DNA from: Neisseria sp.
GTDB taxonomy: Bacteria > Pseudomonadota > Gammaproteobacteria > Burkholderiales > Neisseriaceae
NCBI GenBank assembly: GCA_030538415.1
Contig: JAUNTY010000001.1
Span: 1 to 64,000, forward strand
Direction: 5' to 3'
DNA length: 64,000 nt
In this document: positions 44,706 through 55,423 of the stretch, one piece after another
Layout: the number at the start of each line of letters is the position of its first letter
Position numbering within the stretch: position 1 is the first letter of the stretch
Program-made: the position numbers and the translations under genes
Notes under the pieces: model-generated
Database searches by the model: none
The model's input: the letters and a program-made list of their open reading frames with translations, nothing else
Told to the model about the DNA's origin: nothing

Positions 44706-46799
44706 TTATTTGAACGATAAATAAAGCTGCCGGATTTTGCCGGCCTGCTTGCTGAGCCAGCTTCTGTGTAGTGAAGTGTTGTTTTTTTGTGTCTGTTTTT
44801 GTTGTTTCAAAACCTCGATGGCCGTGGCGGCATTGATGATGCGGCGGCTGTCGGGGTGAACATAATTGGGATAATGGATTAATGTTCCCGCTATCAGCTC
44901 GGGCAAAGTGAGCTTGCGGCTGCGGCGGGGGATGGGCAGGTGGTCGCTGGTCAGCCCCCAGCCTGCATAAAAAGGCAGACCGTAGCAATATACGCGCTTG
45001 CCGCGCAGCAGCGCTTCGAAGCCGGTGAGGGACGTCATGGTATGCACTTCATCGGCGGCGGCCAGGCAGGTGAGAATGTCGCATTCGGTCACAATTTGGT
45101 CGGCGTAGGGCGCCGCATCGGCAGCCGTTACGCCGCCGATGCGGTTGCCGCTTACGACATCGGGGTGCGGCTTGTAGATGATGTAGGCATCGGGGCGGGC
45201 GGCGCGCACGGCTTTCAGCAAATCGAGGTTTTTAAAGATTTGCGGCGAGCCGTAGCGGATGGAGGCATCGTCTTCCACCTGGCCTGGCACCAGCAGGATT
45301 TTCCGGTCGGTGTCGGGCAGAGAGAGCGTGCCGCTGCCGACGTTGTATTTGCTGATGGCCGATTCGGTGAGCGCCTGCTGTAAGGCAGAGGCCGTCTGAA
45401 TATCTTCTTCGCTGAAAGGCTGGTGTTGCAGAATCTGCTCCAGCCGCGAGGGCGCTTCGGCGTTGAAATAGATGCCGAGGTCGTCGGTAACCAGCGACAG
45501 CGGCGGCACCAGATTGGAGCCCAGCCCTACCGAGCGGATAAAGCCGTCTTCCATGCGCAGCAGCGGTAAGTTGCGGCGGGCGGCAAACTGCATCAGCTCG
45601 TCTTTGCCGCGCCCCCATACCAACAGCCGCGCATCGCTGCCGAAGCGGGCTTGCTGCAATTTTTTCAGCGATGAAACAAAATGCAGGCGACAAGAAGGAA
45701 CGTTGAAAAAAGGCTTCATCACCGCACGCTTCCACAACGACATGCCCACGCAATACAAATCGCCGCGCAGCTTTTCGTTGAGACGGCGGGCTTGCGCCAG
45801 ATAGTCGATGACATCAAACAGCGTGCCTGCTGCGCCGGTGTTCGGATTGATGTAGCGGCTGTATTGCAGGTAAGCGGCGGCAAACAGCTGCGGCAGCGAA
45901 CGCGGCGCGCGGCGGCCTTGTGCGGCGAGCGCGGCCACATCGGGATGGCGGTCGTCACTCACGCCCCAGCCCGCATACCAGGGCAGCCCGAAGGTGACCA
46001 CCGGTTTGCCGCACATCAACGCTTCAAAGCCCATCTGCGAGGTAACGCAATACACTTTGTCCACAGCCTGCAGCAGCGAAATCGGGTTAATGTCTTCTGC
46101 TAGCAATTTCACCCGGGCATCGGCCGACAATTGGGTGAGGTAGCCCTGTTTTTTACCGCTCACCACGTCGGGATGGGTTTTCACCCAGATTTCCGCTTCC
46201 GGATTTTCTTGCAGGGCCGTCTGAAACATGGCTTCAAACGTGGCCGCATCGGCGCCGCCGTAGCGGATGGCCATGTCGCCGAAAGTTTGGTCGACCAGCA
46301 ATACCCGCGGCTTTGCAGGCTGCTTTGCCAACAGGCCGTCTGCAAGCATGGGCGCATGATTGTATTTTGACAGTTGATTGGCGGTAATCAAGGCCATGGC
46401 CTGTTGCGCTTCGTTAAGCATTTCAGACGGCATTGTATCTGCCGCCAACACCAACTGCTCCAAGCGGGAAGGGCGGCCGGTGTCGTAATAAATACCGATA
46501 TCGTCTACCACTACGGCAAACGGCGGCCAGCCCGTTACCCCCAGCCCCGGCGAGCGCAAAAAACCGTCTTCCAGCGCGACAAACGGCACGCCGCGCCGCG
46601 TCGCATAAGCCCGCGCTTTTTTGGTGGACGGGCGCAAGCCCCAGCCCAACACGGCATTCGCGTCTGCAGGCGCAAACACGCCTGTTTTTTGCAGGCGGTA
46701 TTCCGGCAGGAAAGCAGCGAGATGCGGAATTTTCCAAATGCCGTTGGAGAAAATAAGGGCGCGGTTCACGAGTGGTAGGATATATGGATAAACGGTCAC
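44706..46799 (-). CDS. kpsC: Capsule anchor poly-Kdo transferase KpsC (LipA/CtrE)
   Basis: 697 aa with the usual internal duplication: two related Kdo-transferase halves (about 10-330 with LIFSNGIWKIPH and GWGLRPSTKKARA, and 345-670). Each half has its own FxRSxGLG-like motif (EDGFLRSPGLG, EDGFIRSVGLG) and a GLPWYAGWGVSDD/GLPFYAGWGLTSD stretch. It extends the poly-beta-Kdo linker by alternating links. GTG start at 46799 (no clear ribosome site); a GTG ten codons on is possible. Confidence 0.94.
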   Translation of the reverse strand: MTVYPYILPLVNRALIFSNGIWKIPHLAAFLPEYRLQKTGVFAPADANAVLGWGLRPSTKKARAYATRRGVPFVALEDGFLRSPGLGVTGWPPFAVVVDDIGIYYDTGRPSRLEQLVLAADTMPSEMLNEAQQAMALITANQLSKYNHAPMLADGLLAKQPAKPRVLLVDQTFGDMAIRYGGADAATFEAMFQTALQENPEAEIWVKTHPDVVSGKKQGYLTQLSADARVKLLAEDINPISLLQAVDKVYCVTSQMGFEALMCGKPVVTFGLPWYAGWGVSDDRHPDVAALAAQGRRAPRSLPQLFAAAYLQYSRYINPNTGAAGTLFDVIDYLAQARRLNEKLRGDLYCVGMSLWKRAVMKPFFNVPSCRLHFVSSLKKLQQARFGSDARLLVWGRGKDELMQFAARRNLPLLRMEDGFIRSVGLGSNLVPPLSLVTDDLGIYFNAEAPSRLEQILQHQPFSEEDIQTASALQQALTESAISKYNVGSGTLSLPDTDRKILLVPGQVEDDASIRYGSPQIFKNLDLLKAVRAARPDAYIIYKPHPDVVSGNRIGGVTAADAAPYADQIVTECDILTCLAAADEVHTMTSLTGFEALLRGKRVYCYGLPFYAGWGLTSDHLPIPRRSRKLTLPELIAGTLIHYPNYVHPDSRRIINAATAIEVLKQQKQTQKNNTSLHRSWLSKQAGKIRQLYLSFK

Positions 46800-46846
46800 G
46801 TTATTTTAACATACAACAAGCGGGGAAATGAGAAAACAAAGAGGCC

Positions 46847-47062
46847 GAGACTTTTGCAAAATTTCCCGCTCATCGCACCCGCGCAGGCGGGCGCCTAGTG
46901 TAACGCGTGGCTTTGCTTGTTTGTCCATTTTTCTTATTCTAAAAAACAAGTTGAATCATGAAGTTGCCCATTCTCAAGACTGATTCAGTTTAAGCTGGGG
47001 CTGTGCTTCAGACTGGCCACCCGCCTGTGCGGTCGTGACAGTTATTTTTTTGCAAAAGTCTC
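46847..47062. mobile_element. MITE family B, copy 4
   Basis: Ends GAGACTTTTGCAAAAT and TTTTTTGCAAAAGTCTC, inner arms diverged (CATCGCACCCGCGCAGGCGG and GCCTGTGCGGTCGTGACAG), so decaying. Lies head to tail with copy 4 of family A, 6 bp apart. Upstream of kpsC. Confidence 0.7.
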
Positions 47063-47067
47063 AGGCC

Positions 47068-47264
47068 GAGGCCTTTGCAAAATACTTTTTTCTTGGAAAT
47101 ATCCATTACATCCGTCATTCCGGCGCAGGCCGGAATCCATTTCTCCAAGATTCAGTTATTTGATTTCAAATGGGGTGTCATGGCGAGCGATGGATTCCGG
47201 CCTGCGCCGGAATGACGGAGCGGATGCTTTTGCGATGCAGCAAAAGGTATTTTGCAAAAGTCTC
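47068..47264. mobile_element. MITE family A, copy 4
   Basis: Ends GAGGCCTTTGCAAAATAC and GTATTTTGCAAAAGTCTC, two dRS3-like palindromes inside, orientation as copies 1 and 2. Directly next to the family B copy. Confidence 0.75.
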
Positions 47265-47444
47265 AGGCCGTCTGAAACAAAAAAGTTCAGACGGCCTCAA
47301 CCGCGTTTGAAATCTCTGCCGCGTTATCATAGCAACGCCCCCGCGTGTGCGCCTTGTTTGCCATTTCAGAAACGGCAACCAGGGCGAACACATGGGTTCG
47401 CCCTGTGTGAATGTTTCAGACGGCAACAGCCTGTGGCCGATGGC

Positions 47445-47987
47445 TCACGCAAAGTAAACCGCTTCGGCAAATACCTTGCCGGCAGCGTCTTTGGCCGACA
47501 AGGCAGGCGCGCCCTGTAGCGGCCAGACCACATTCACAGTTGCATCGTTCCACAGCAGCGAATGCTCGGCTTGCGGATTGTAATAATCGGTGCATTTATA
47601 TACAAATTCAGCTTCATCGCTGAGTACATAAAATCCGTGGGCAAAGCCTTCGGGCACCCACAGCTGGCGCTTGTTTTCCGCCGAGAGCATTTCCCCCGCC
47701 CATCGGCCGAAAGTGGGCGAGCTGCGCCGCATGTCCACCGCCACATCAAACACGCAACCCGATACCACACGCACCAGCTTGCCCTGAGTGTTTTCCGTTT
47801 GATAATGCAGGCCGCGCAACACGCCTTTGGCCGATTTGGAATGGTTTTCCTGCACAAACGTGCGGTCGCATACATGTTGCCGAAACCATTCGTCGCGAAA
47901 GGTTTCCATAAAAAAGCCGCGTTCGTCGCCAAACACCTGCGGCTCCAGAATTTTCACATCGGCAATGGCAGTGTCGATAATCTTCAT
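47445..47987 (-). CDS. rmlC: dTDP-4-dehydrorhamnose 3,5-epimerase
   Basis: 180 aa cupin. Catalytic region: [20 protein letters not shown] (His about 60), [19 protein letters not shown] and [10 protein letters not shown]. The third enzyme of the dTDP-rhamnose path. It starts in the rmlA stop (ATGA overlap), so the two are coupled. rmlB and rmlD are absent from the window. Confidence 0.94.
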   Translation of the reverse strand: MKIIDTAIADVKILEPQVFGDERGFFMETFRDEWFRQHVCDRTFVQENHSKSAKGVLRGLHYQTENTQGKLVRVVSGCVFDVAVDMRRSSPTFGRWAGEMLSAENKRQLWVPEGFAHGFYVLSDEAEFVYKCTDYYNPQAEHSLLWNDATVNVVWPLQGAPALSAKDAAGKVFAEAVYFA

Positions 47988-48859
47988 GACTGAGTGCCCC
48001 GCAACAGGCGCAGCAGGTATTGGCCATAGCTGTTTTTCTGCATCGATTCGCCGATGCGCGCCAAATCGTCATCGCTGAGCCAGCCGTTGCGCCAGGCAAT
48101 CTCTTCCAGGCAGGCCACCTGCAAATCCTGAATATGCTCCACCGTGCGCACGAATGCCGCCGCATCTTGCAGGCTCTCGTGCGTACCCGTATCCAGCCAG
48201 GCAAAGCCGCGGCCGAGCAGCTGCACATTAAGCGAGCCGTCTTCCAAATACATCTGATTGATAGACGTGATTTCCAGCTCGCCCCGTTCAGACGGCCTGA
48301 CCTGCTTGGCAAAATCCACCACGCGGGCATCGTAAAAATACAAGCCGGTCACTGCCCAGTCAGATTTGGGCTTGGCCGGTTTTTCCTCAATGGAAAGCGC
48401 GGTAAAGTGTTCGTCGAATTCCACCACCCCGAAGCGCTCGGGATCTTTCACCTGATAGCCGAACACGGTCGCACCCTGCCCGCGCTGAGCTGCCTGCCTG
48501 AGCGTTTGCGAAAAAGACTGGCCATAGAAAATATTGTCGCCCAACACCAGGCAGCAGCTGTCGCCCGCAATAAAATCCTCACCAATCAAAAAGGCCTGCG
48601 CCAAACCATCAGGGCTGGGCTGCACGGCATACTGCAAACGGATACCGAAATCCCCGCCATCGCCGAGCAAGCGTTTGAAGTTTTCATGGTCTTCCGGCGT
48701 GGTAATCACCAGAATATCGCGGATGCCCGCCAACATCAAAACCGAAAGCGGATAATAAATCATCGGCTTGTTGTACACCGGCAAAAGCTGCTTGGATACG
48801 CCGCGTGTAATCGGATAAAGCCGTGTGCCCGAACCGCCGGCGAGGATGATGCCTTTCAT
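47984..48859 (-). CDS. rmlA: Glucose-1-phosphate thymidylyltransferase
   Basis: 291 aa from ATG 48859 ([18 protein letters not shown]), the family start; a longer reading continues into a MITE. Nucleotidyltransferase motifs [26 protein letters not shown] and [15 protein letters not shown]. Makes dTDP-glucose. With rmlC and galE it matches meningococcal capsule region D, but rmlB is missing between rmlA and galE. Confidence 0.95.
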   Translation of the reverse strand: MKGIILAGGSGTRLYPITRGVSKQLLPVYNKPMIYYPLSVLMLAGIRDILVITTPEDHENFKRLLGDGGDFGIRLQYAVQPSPDGLAQAFLIGEDFIAGDSCCLVLGDNIFYGQSFSQTLRQAAQRGQGATVFGYQVKDPERFGVVEFDEHFTALSIEEKPAKPKSDWAVTGLYFYDARVVDFAKQVRPSERGELEITSINQMYLEDGSLNVQLLGRGFAWLDTGTHESLQDAAAFVRTVEHIQDLQVACLEEIAWRNGWLSDDDLARIGESMQKNSYGQYLLRLLRGTQS

Positions 48860-48889
48860 ATTGCACCTTTGAAAATATTTGAAGAGAAG

Positions 48890-49103
48890 CCGAGACCTTT
48901 GTAAAAATAACCGTCGCACCCGCGCAGGCGGGTGCCTAGTGCAAAGCGTAGCTTTGCTTGTCTGCTCATTTTTTGATTCCAAAAAATACAATAAAAATCA
49001 AAAACTTGTTGATTTTCAAGACTTTTGTGTTTAAGCTGAAGCTGTGCTTCAGACCAAGAGCCCGCCTGCGCGGGTGCGACGGTTATTTTTACAAAGGTTT
49101 CAG
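48890..49103. mobile_element. MITE family B, copy 5
   Basis: Ends CGAGACCTTTGTAAAAAT and TACAAAGGTTTC; inner arms CGTCGCACCCGCGCAGGCGG and complement. It is just upstream of rmlA, where rmlB would lie in the meningococcus. Confidence 0.75.
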
Positions 49104-49189
49104 GCCGTCTGAAAACAGATTTTACAAGCAATTCAAGATTACTTGTAAGAAAAGCTAGCGTTGTTTTAACATACAATCAAAGCGTAAAT

Positions 49190-49233
49190 GACAGAGGCCG
49201 TCTGAAACGGTGGGCGTTCAGACGGCCTTGTCA
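49190..49233. terminator. DUS-pair terminator after galE
   Basis: GACAGAGGCCGTCTGAA and TTCAGACGGCCTTGTC with a short GC loop; 3 bases before the galE stop. Confidence 0.65.
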
Positions 49234-49234
49234 T

Positions 49235-50251
49235 TTATTCATCGTACCCGTTGGGGTTTTGACTTTGCCAACGCCAAGCATCCTGCATCATTTGCTGCAG
49301 ATTCCGCTGCGCGCGCCAGCCGGTCTGCGAGCCTGTATAGGCCGGGTTGGCGAAACAAGTTGCGATATCTCCCGGGCGGCGCGGCTGGATTTGATAAGGA
49401 ACCTTCAAACCGGAAGCTTGTTCGAACGCCTGAATAATTTCCAATACCGAATAGCCGTTACCTGTGCCCAAATTATAGATATGCACACCAGATTGGTGGC
49501 TTTTGGCCTGCATGGCTTTCAGATGGCCGTTAGCCAAATCTACCACATGGATATAATCGCGCACCCCCGTGCCGTCGGGCGTGGGGTAATCATTGCCGAA
49601 CACTGACAAATAAGGCAACTTGCCTGATGCCACTTGGCAGACATACGGCAGCAGATTGTTTGGAATACCGCTCGGGTGCTCGCCAATCAAACCGCTTTCA
49701 TGCGCACCAACCGGGTTGAAATAGCGCAACAGAATCACGCTCCAGCGCGGGTCGGCTTTTTGAATATCGGCCAAAATACGCTCAACCATATATTTGGACG
49801 TGCCATACGGATTGGTGGTGCCGCCGGTGGGCATATCTTCGGTAATCGGCGTGTGTGTCGGGTCGCCATATACCGTGGCCGACGAACTGAACACGATATT
49901 GAATACGCCTGCCGCTGCCATTTCTTCGGCCAAAATCAGGCTGCCGACCACATTATTATCGTAATACCTAACCGGCTCGCGTGTGCTCTCGCCCACCGAT
50001 TTCAAGCCTGCAAAGTGCATTACCGTAGAGATATTGTGCTTGGAAAAAATCTCTTTCAGAATATTGCGGTCGCGGATATCGCCTTGATAAAAAGGAATTT
50101 CCCTGCCGGTAATCTGATGCAGCCTCGGCAAAATTTTTGCAGAAGAATTGCATAGGTTGTCCAAAATAACCACATCGTAATGCGCTTGAATTAGTTCAAT
50201 TACAGTATGTGAACCAATAAAGCCGGTTCCCCCGGTAACAAGAATAGCCAT
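49235..50251 (-). CDS. galE: UDP-glucose 4-epimerase
   Basis: 338 aa SDR. NAD motif [10 protein letters not shown] (about 7-16), active-site YGTSK (Tyr about 150), [16 protein letters not shown]. Interconverts UDP-glucose and UDP-galactose (and possibly the GlcNAc/GalNAc pair), feeding capsule and lipooligosaccharide. Part of the region-D-like group. A decayed second copy lies at 51.6-52.0 kb. Confidence 0.95.
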   Translation of the reverse strand: MAILVTGGTGFIGSHTVIELIQAHYDVVILDNLCNSSAKILPRLHQITGREIPFYQGDIRDRNILKEIFSKHNISTVMHFAGLKSVGESTREPVRYYDNNVVGSLILAEEMAAAGVFNIVFSSSATVYGDPTHTPITEDMPTGGTTNPYGTSKYMVERILADIQKADPRWSVILLRYFNPVGAHESGLIGEHPSGIPNNLLPYVCQVASGKLPYLSVFGNDYPTPDGTGVRDYIHVVDLANGHLKAMQAKSHQSGVHIYNLGTGNGYSVLEIIQAFEQASGLKVPYQIQPRRPGDIATCFANPAYTGSQTGWRAQRNLQQMMQDAWRWQSQNPNGYDE

Positions 50252-50322
50252 AATGAATAAAAGAGTAAGTATGGTAATAGTTTATTGTAACCCAATTAGG
50301 GATTGACGGACATAAATCAAAA

Positions 50323-50363
50323 CAAAGGCCGTCTGAAACCTTATGGATTGCAGACGGCCTTTG
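50323..50363. terminator. DUS-pair terminator after kdsA
   Basis: CAAAGGCCGTCTG and CAGACGGCCTTTG, with TTGTTT exit on the minus strand. Confidence 0.6.
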
Positions 50364-50379
50364 AGTGTTGTAACTGAAG

Positions 50380-51589
<1,210 letters not shown>

Positions 51590-51968
51590 ATTCAGAGTTG
51601 TTGTAAATAGTTAAAGATGGACTAAATGTAATATTGAATATTCCTCCTGCCGCCATTTTTTTTCTGCCAATACCAAACACCACCAGCAGTATTTTCATAA
51701 TAACGGGAGAGCTGTCCATGCTTTTGTTCATTGCTTTCAAACTGGTAAAATGCACGGTTGTTTTGATTTGGTGTTCTGCAAAAATTTAGCGGAATGATGG
51801 GAAATCTCGAATAACACTTTGATAAAAGTTAATATTGTGTTAGCAATTTTTTCAAGAAAGGTAGTATATTGATACTTGAATTGCAAAGGTTGCTGAGAAT
51901 TATAACATCGCAATCTATGGTAATCATGGAAGTAGCGGTGTGCGAACTGATAGGGCATGTATAGTCAT
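51590..51968 (-). pseudogene. galE: Decayed N-terminal part of a second galE
   Basis: Read leftwards, several blocks match the intact galE in order, in shifting frames: CGATGTTATAATTCTCAGCA (VVILDN), TTTTATCAAAGTGTTATTCG (FYQGDIRD), GTGCATTTTACCAGTTTGAA (VMHFAGLK) and a run of ATGGCGGCAGGAGGAATATT (MAAAGVFNI). Coverage stops near the TVYGDP region. It has several frameshifts, no start-to-stop reading, and is AT-shifted. Meningococcal capsule loci likewise carry a truncated galE in the D' region. Confidence 0.75.
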
Positions 51969-52120
51969 TGGTAATGGTTTTATTATAAATATTGCGCCTT
52001 TGAGATAGGTTGCTATTTTTTAAACAATACTAATTTATGGTAAAATAATTAATATTTCTTATTTGCATAAGGCTAGATTTATTCAACAAAATTCGATATG
52101 TCACTACTTAAATTTAACTT

Positions 52121-53119
52121 ATGAACACTTACTATTCTAATACATCCGGTACGCCACTATTGAGTGTTATCGTACCCATATATAATTCCCAACAATTTTT
52201 GCTAGAAGCATTACAATGCCTGAAAAGGCAAAGAAAATTTGATTTTGAGTTCATTCTAGTGAATGATGCTTCTACAGATGATTCTGAAAAAATTATTTTG
52301 GAATTTATTAGCAAGGATAACCGGTTTCATTATGTAAAAAATCGTATCAATTCTGGTTATGGTTTCAGTTGCAATACCGGTATCAGTAAAAGCAAGGGGA
52401 TGTATATCGCAATTTTTGAGCCAGATGATTTAATACCTGATGATTTCTATGAAGATTTGCTTATAACTGCACTTGATAACCCTAAAGCCGACATTGTCAA
52501 ATATAATGGTATTTATGAATTTAATCAAAATACAACTAGACAATTGTTTAAAATGAAAAATTTACCGTCAGATGTGTTTTTGGGAAAGAGTTATCCGCGA
52601 TTTTGGAGAAGCCATCCTTCTACTATAAATGCTGTATATAAAAGGGATTTTCTAGTTAAAAATAATTTGAAATATGTTTCTGGAGCAGGGGCTTCTTTTC
52701 AGGATGCTCAGTTTTTTACTGCCCTATATTATGCCAATCCTCAAATTGTTGTTATAGATATGTGCAAATACCTTTACCGAAAACATACGAATCAATCGGT
52801 TGCTCAAATAGCGGAAGAGAAGATAGATATTGTCATTGATAATTGGAGTGAATTTTTTGCAATTCATGCGAATAGCATTAGAAAAGAAACGGCTTGGTTT
52901 GCCAACATACAGATGTATCGACAATTTTCTTCATTGAGTAGACATTTTGGTAAGAAAGCACACAGATTTAATATCATTTATTCTAAACACATTGCCAAGG
53001 GTAAAATTCCCAATATCCTGGAATTAAAATGGTTTGATTTTGATTTACATGATATTGTCCGGTTTTATTGGTTTGTATTCAAAGGATATTATTTAAGGGT
53101 GCTTGAGAATAGGAAATAG
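52121..53119 (+). CDS. Family 2 glycosyltransferase
   Basis: 332 aa GT-A enzyme. N-terminal LLSVIVPIYNSQQFLLEALQ, FEFILVNDASTDDSEKII, and the metal-binding stretch YIAIFEPDDLIPDDFYEDL (about 90-110). The C-terminal third is helical and basic. Sugar donor unknown. It points the opposite way to its neighbours, is AT-rich like the rest of the cassette, and starts right after the galE relic. Confidence 0.85.
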   Translation: MNTYYSNTSGTPLLSVIVPIYNSQQFLLEALQCLKRQRKFDFEFILVNDASTDDSEKIILEFISKDNRFHYVKNRINSGYGFSCNTGISKSKGMYIAIFEPDDLIPDDFYEDLLITALDNPKADIVKYNGIYEFNQNTTRQLFKMKNLPSDVFLGKSYPRFWRSHPSTINAVYKRDFLVKNNLKYVSGAGASFQDAQFFTALYYANPQIVVIDMCKYLYRKHTNQSVAQIAEEKIDIVIDNWSEFFAIHANSIRKETAWFANIQMYRQFSSLSRHFGKKAHRFNIIYSKHIAKGKIPNILELKWFDFDLHDIVRFYWFVFKGYYLRVLENRK

Positions 53120-53173
53120 TTGTCTGAGTAACCCTGTATTTTGTAATAAATCTAGAATACAGGGTTATTTTAT

Positions 53174-53812
53174 TTATTGTTCCCAACGGATGTTTCTACG
53201 TACAATTTTGGCAGGGATACCAGCTAAAATCGTATTTTCTTCAGAAAATTGTTGATTGATAATACTCCCGATGCCGCATACACAGTTATTTGGAATATAC
53301 GACCCCTTTAATACCGTAACGTTTTCGCACAACCATACATGATTGCCTATAAAAATATCTTGTGCAGGATTAATCCTTTCTTCGCTTTCTGTACAGAATA
53401 TAGCGTGGGAGTCAGTAGTGGATAGGGTAACATTATTGGCAAATAATGAACCTTTTCCAACAGATATAGAATTATCTTTCTCTGCTAATATAATGTTTGT
53501 GTTACCGTTAAAGGTTACATCATCACCAATTTTACAAGTCAAATCGCCAGATGGCCTCCCCCCCCCCGAAGTCAATAATGAAATAAAGGTGTTTTTCCGG
53601 CAAATAATATTTTGGCCAACTTCAACCATGCAATTATTAGCGTTGATAGTTATGGTTAAACTTCCTAGCAATATGGGAGGTGAGTATATTTTAACTCTAT
53701 TATTTTGGCCATTAATATTGATACGAAGCCGCTGTTCTGCTTTGTAATCGAAATTGCAGTCTACATAATTGCCACGGCTGTCAATAGGCTGCATATCTGA
53801 TTCTTCACTCAT
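53174..53812 (-). CDS. Hexapeptide-repeat acyltransferase (putative capsule O-acetyltransferase), phase-variable
   Basis: 212 aa left-handed beta-helix acyltransferase of the NodL/CatB kind: repeated I-G-x4 units such as VTFNGNTNIILA, IFIGNHVWLCENVTVL, ending VCGIGSIINQQFSEENTILAGIPAKIVRRNIRW. A 10-base G tract on the coding strand (53558-53567) codes for Gly83-85/Arg86. The frame is open, so the gene is ON in this sequence; loss or gain of one base would shift it after residue 85. Start ATG 53812 overlaps the GT4 stop region by none, with 1 bp between. Confidence 0.82.
   Translation of the reverse strand: MSEESDMQPIDSRGNYVDCNFDYKAEQRLRININGQNNRVKIYSPPILLGSLTITINANNCMVEVGQNIICRKNTFISLLTSGGGRPSGDLTCKIGDDVTFNGNTNIILAEKDNSISVGKGSLFANNVTLSTTDSHAIFCTESEERINPAQDIFIGNHVWLCENVTVLKGSYIPNNCVCGIGSIINQQFSEENTILAGIPAKIVRRNIRWEQ
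53558..53567. repeat. 10-base C/G homopolymer in an acyltransferase gene
   Basis: C10 on the plus strand, that is G10 in the coding strand of the acyltransferase gene. Homopolymers of this length are classical slipped-strand phase-variation sites in Neisseria. It is the longest G/C run I noticed in the window. Confidence 0.85.
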
Positions 53813-55423
53813 TTATTCGCGTCCCTTAAAAAAGTTACGAATTTGATTGGATCGTTTACTCAACATATCTGAAAAAAATAAACGGGGGTTGTTTTTTAAT
53901 TTTTTCCATTTTCGTTGTGCGGCGGTTTCCGGTTTGGGTTGCTCATGAGGTAATGTTGTAATTATTTCAGGTGGTGTAACAACTGTAATTGATGATGCAG
54001 TTTTTGGAGTTACGGACTCTGCTTTTTTAGCTGTTGGGCGAGGCTGTTTGGCTTTTTTCGTACTGAGAGGAACAACTAAAAATTCTTGTTCAAAATTACG
54101 TTTGAAGTTTGCCTCGAAACCTACGGGCATCTTGCTCCGCTGATGAGGAGAAATACCTTGAAAAATATTAAAATCTTCATAGATTTTTTCAATGGTTTTT
54201 GAATATTCCTGATGGAAATATTTCAAATGCAGTTGTTCTTCGTACAAGTTGCTATTTTGATTTGACATTTCCTGCTTCTGTTTTGTTGTCATATTCAAAA
54301 ATTCGCGAACAACCCGTTCAAAATCATCAGCGTTTTCCGGTTCTGCCAATAATGCTCCATTGGTTTTTCCTGACAGCCACTTGTAACCACCTACATGGCA
54401 GCCTAATAAAGGTGTGCCCAGAGCTAAAATCTCAATCATGCTCAAATCAAACAGGCTGCCTTTATTCGGGCACAGACAGGCATCGGCCATATTAATATAA
54501 TTGCCAGGCTCGGTAGTAAATGGAATTTGAATCCATTGCGGCGTGTTGAAACTTGGCTCGCGAACACTTTCTCCAACCACAACAAAATACACGTTAGGAT
54601 TTGTTGGAATGATTCTTTTAGCTGTCTCGATTAAAATATCGTAACCACGAATATTGACAAAACGCCCCAAATACAACAAAACTGTTGCATCTTTCGGAAT
54701 GTTTAGACTTTGGCGCATTATGTCATTATCAATGTTGTATGATTTTTTTTGCCCTGATGTAGTACAGAAATAGATTTTTTTGTCTTTGATAATTTCTTTA
54801 AATTCTGGCCAGCTTCTAAAGTATCCCTCCATGCTATATTCACTAGGAAACATTAAGGCATCAGATAGCTTAAAAGCCCAATAGTCACGTTGTTGGTAGA
54901 AATATTGGAGAGTTGCTTTATCCGCATCACTCCAAGCACGCCCTCTGGAAATTAATTCCATATCTTCAAATTCAGGCTTATGTGGATTATGTGTGGTTAA
55001 AATCTTAACAACCTTATCTTCAATACCTTCTCGACGCAATGTATTAAATACTGGTAAAAAATTATATGCGCCATGCATATGGATTGAACGAATATTTCGG
55101 AAGTCGATTTTCCCATACTCGCTTAGCGGCAAAACCTCTCTAAACCAACGCTTTCTTTCGTTGATTAAGACCTGCATGCCCTCTTTATTTTCAAATTCAT
55201 TAATATATTGGAAATCCTCCCAAATTAATTTTTCTAAAGCACGGTTGTATATCCGCTCTCCTTCATTGACATTAGGGAATAAGAAACAATTTTGAATATT
55301 ACTGTTCGGGGTAACAAACTGACCATAACGTTCAAAGCTGGCATACAGCGTTGAAAGATACCCTACCGAACCACCTTTATTTAAGTTAAAACCTTCATGG
55401 CAGTGGATATAATGTTTTAACAT
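53813..55423 (-). CDS. GT4-like glycosyltransferase with basic C-terminal tail
   Basis: 536 aa from ATG 55423, which overlaps the upstream stop (ATGTTAA), so translation is coupled; a 19-residue longer version inside the upstream gene is less likely. GT-B fold: HCHEGFNLNKGGSVGYLSTL at the start, LLYLGRFVNIRGYDILIETA (about 250) and SMIEILALGTPLLGCHVGG (about 355). The last 90 residues are Pro/Thr-rich, then KWKKLKNNPRLFFSDMLSKR, a tail motif often seen in capsule polymerases and probably for membrane attachment. Confidence 0.82.
   Translation of the reverse strand: MLKHYIHCHEGFNLNKGGSVGYLSTLYASFERYGQFVTPNSNIQNCFLFPNVNEGERIYNRALEKLIWEDFQYINEFENKEGMQVLINERKRWFREVLPLSEYGKIDFRNIRSIHMHGAYNFLPVFNTLRREGIEDKVVKILTTHNPHKPEFEDMELISRGRAWSDADKATLQYFYQQRDYWAFKLSDALMFPSEYSMEGYFRSWPEFKEIIKDKKIYFCTTSGQKKSYNIDNDIMRQSLNIPKDATVLLYLGRFVNIRGYDILIETAKRIIPTNPNVYFVVVGESVREPSFNTPQWIQIPFTTEPGNYINMADACLCPNKGSLFDLSMIEILALGTPLLGCHVGGYKWLSGKTNGALLAEPENADDFERVVREFLNMTTKQKQEMSNQNSNLYEEQLHLKYFHQEYSKTIEKIYEDFNIFQGISPHQRSKMPVGFEANFKRNFEQEFLVVPLSTKKAKQPRPTAKKAESVTPKTASSITVVTPPEIITTLPHEQPKPETAAQRKWKKLKNNPRLFFSDMLSKRSNQIRNFFKGRE

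Noticed and set aside
47984..48991. 335-aa form of RmlA
   Set aside because: The first 44 residues come from MITE family B sequence; family start is MKGIILAGG at 48859.
53174..53812. Acyltransferase as a phase-OFF pseudogene
   Set aside because: The frame is open across the G10 tract to the normal hexapeptide C-terminus, so it is ON in this sequence.
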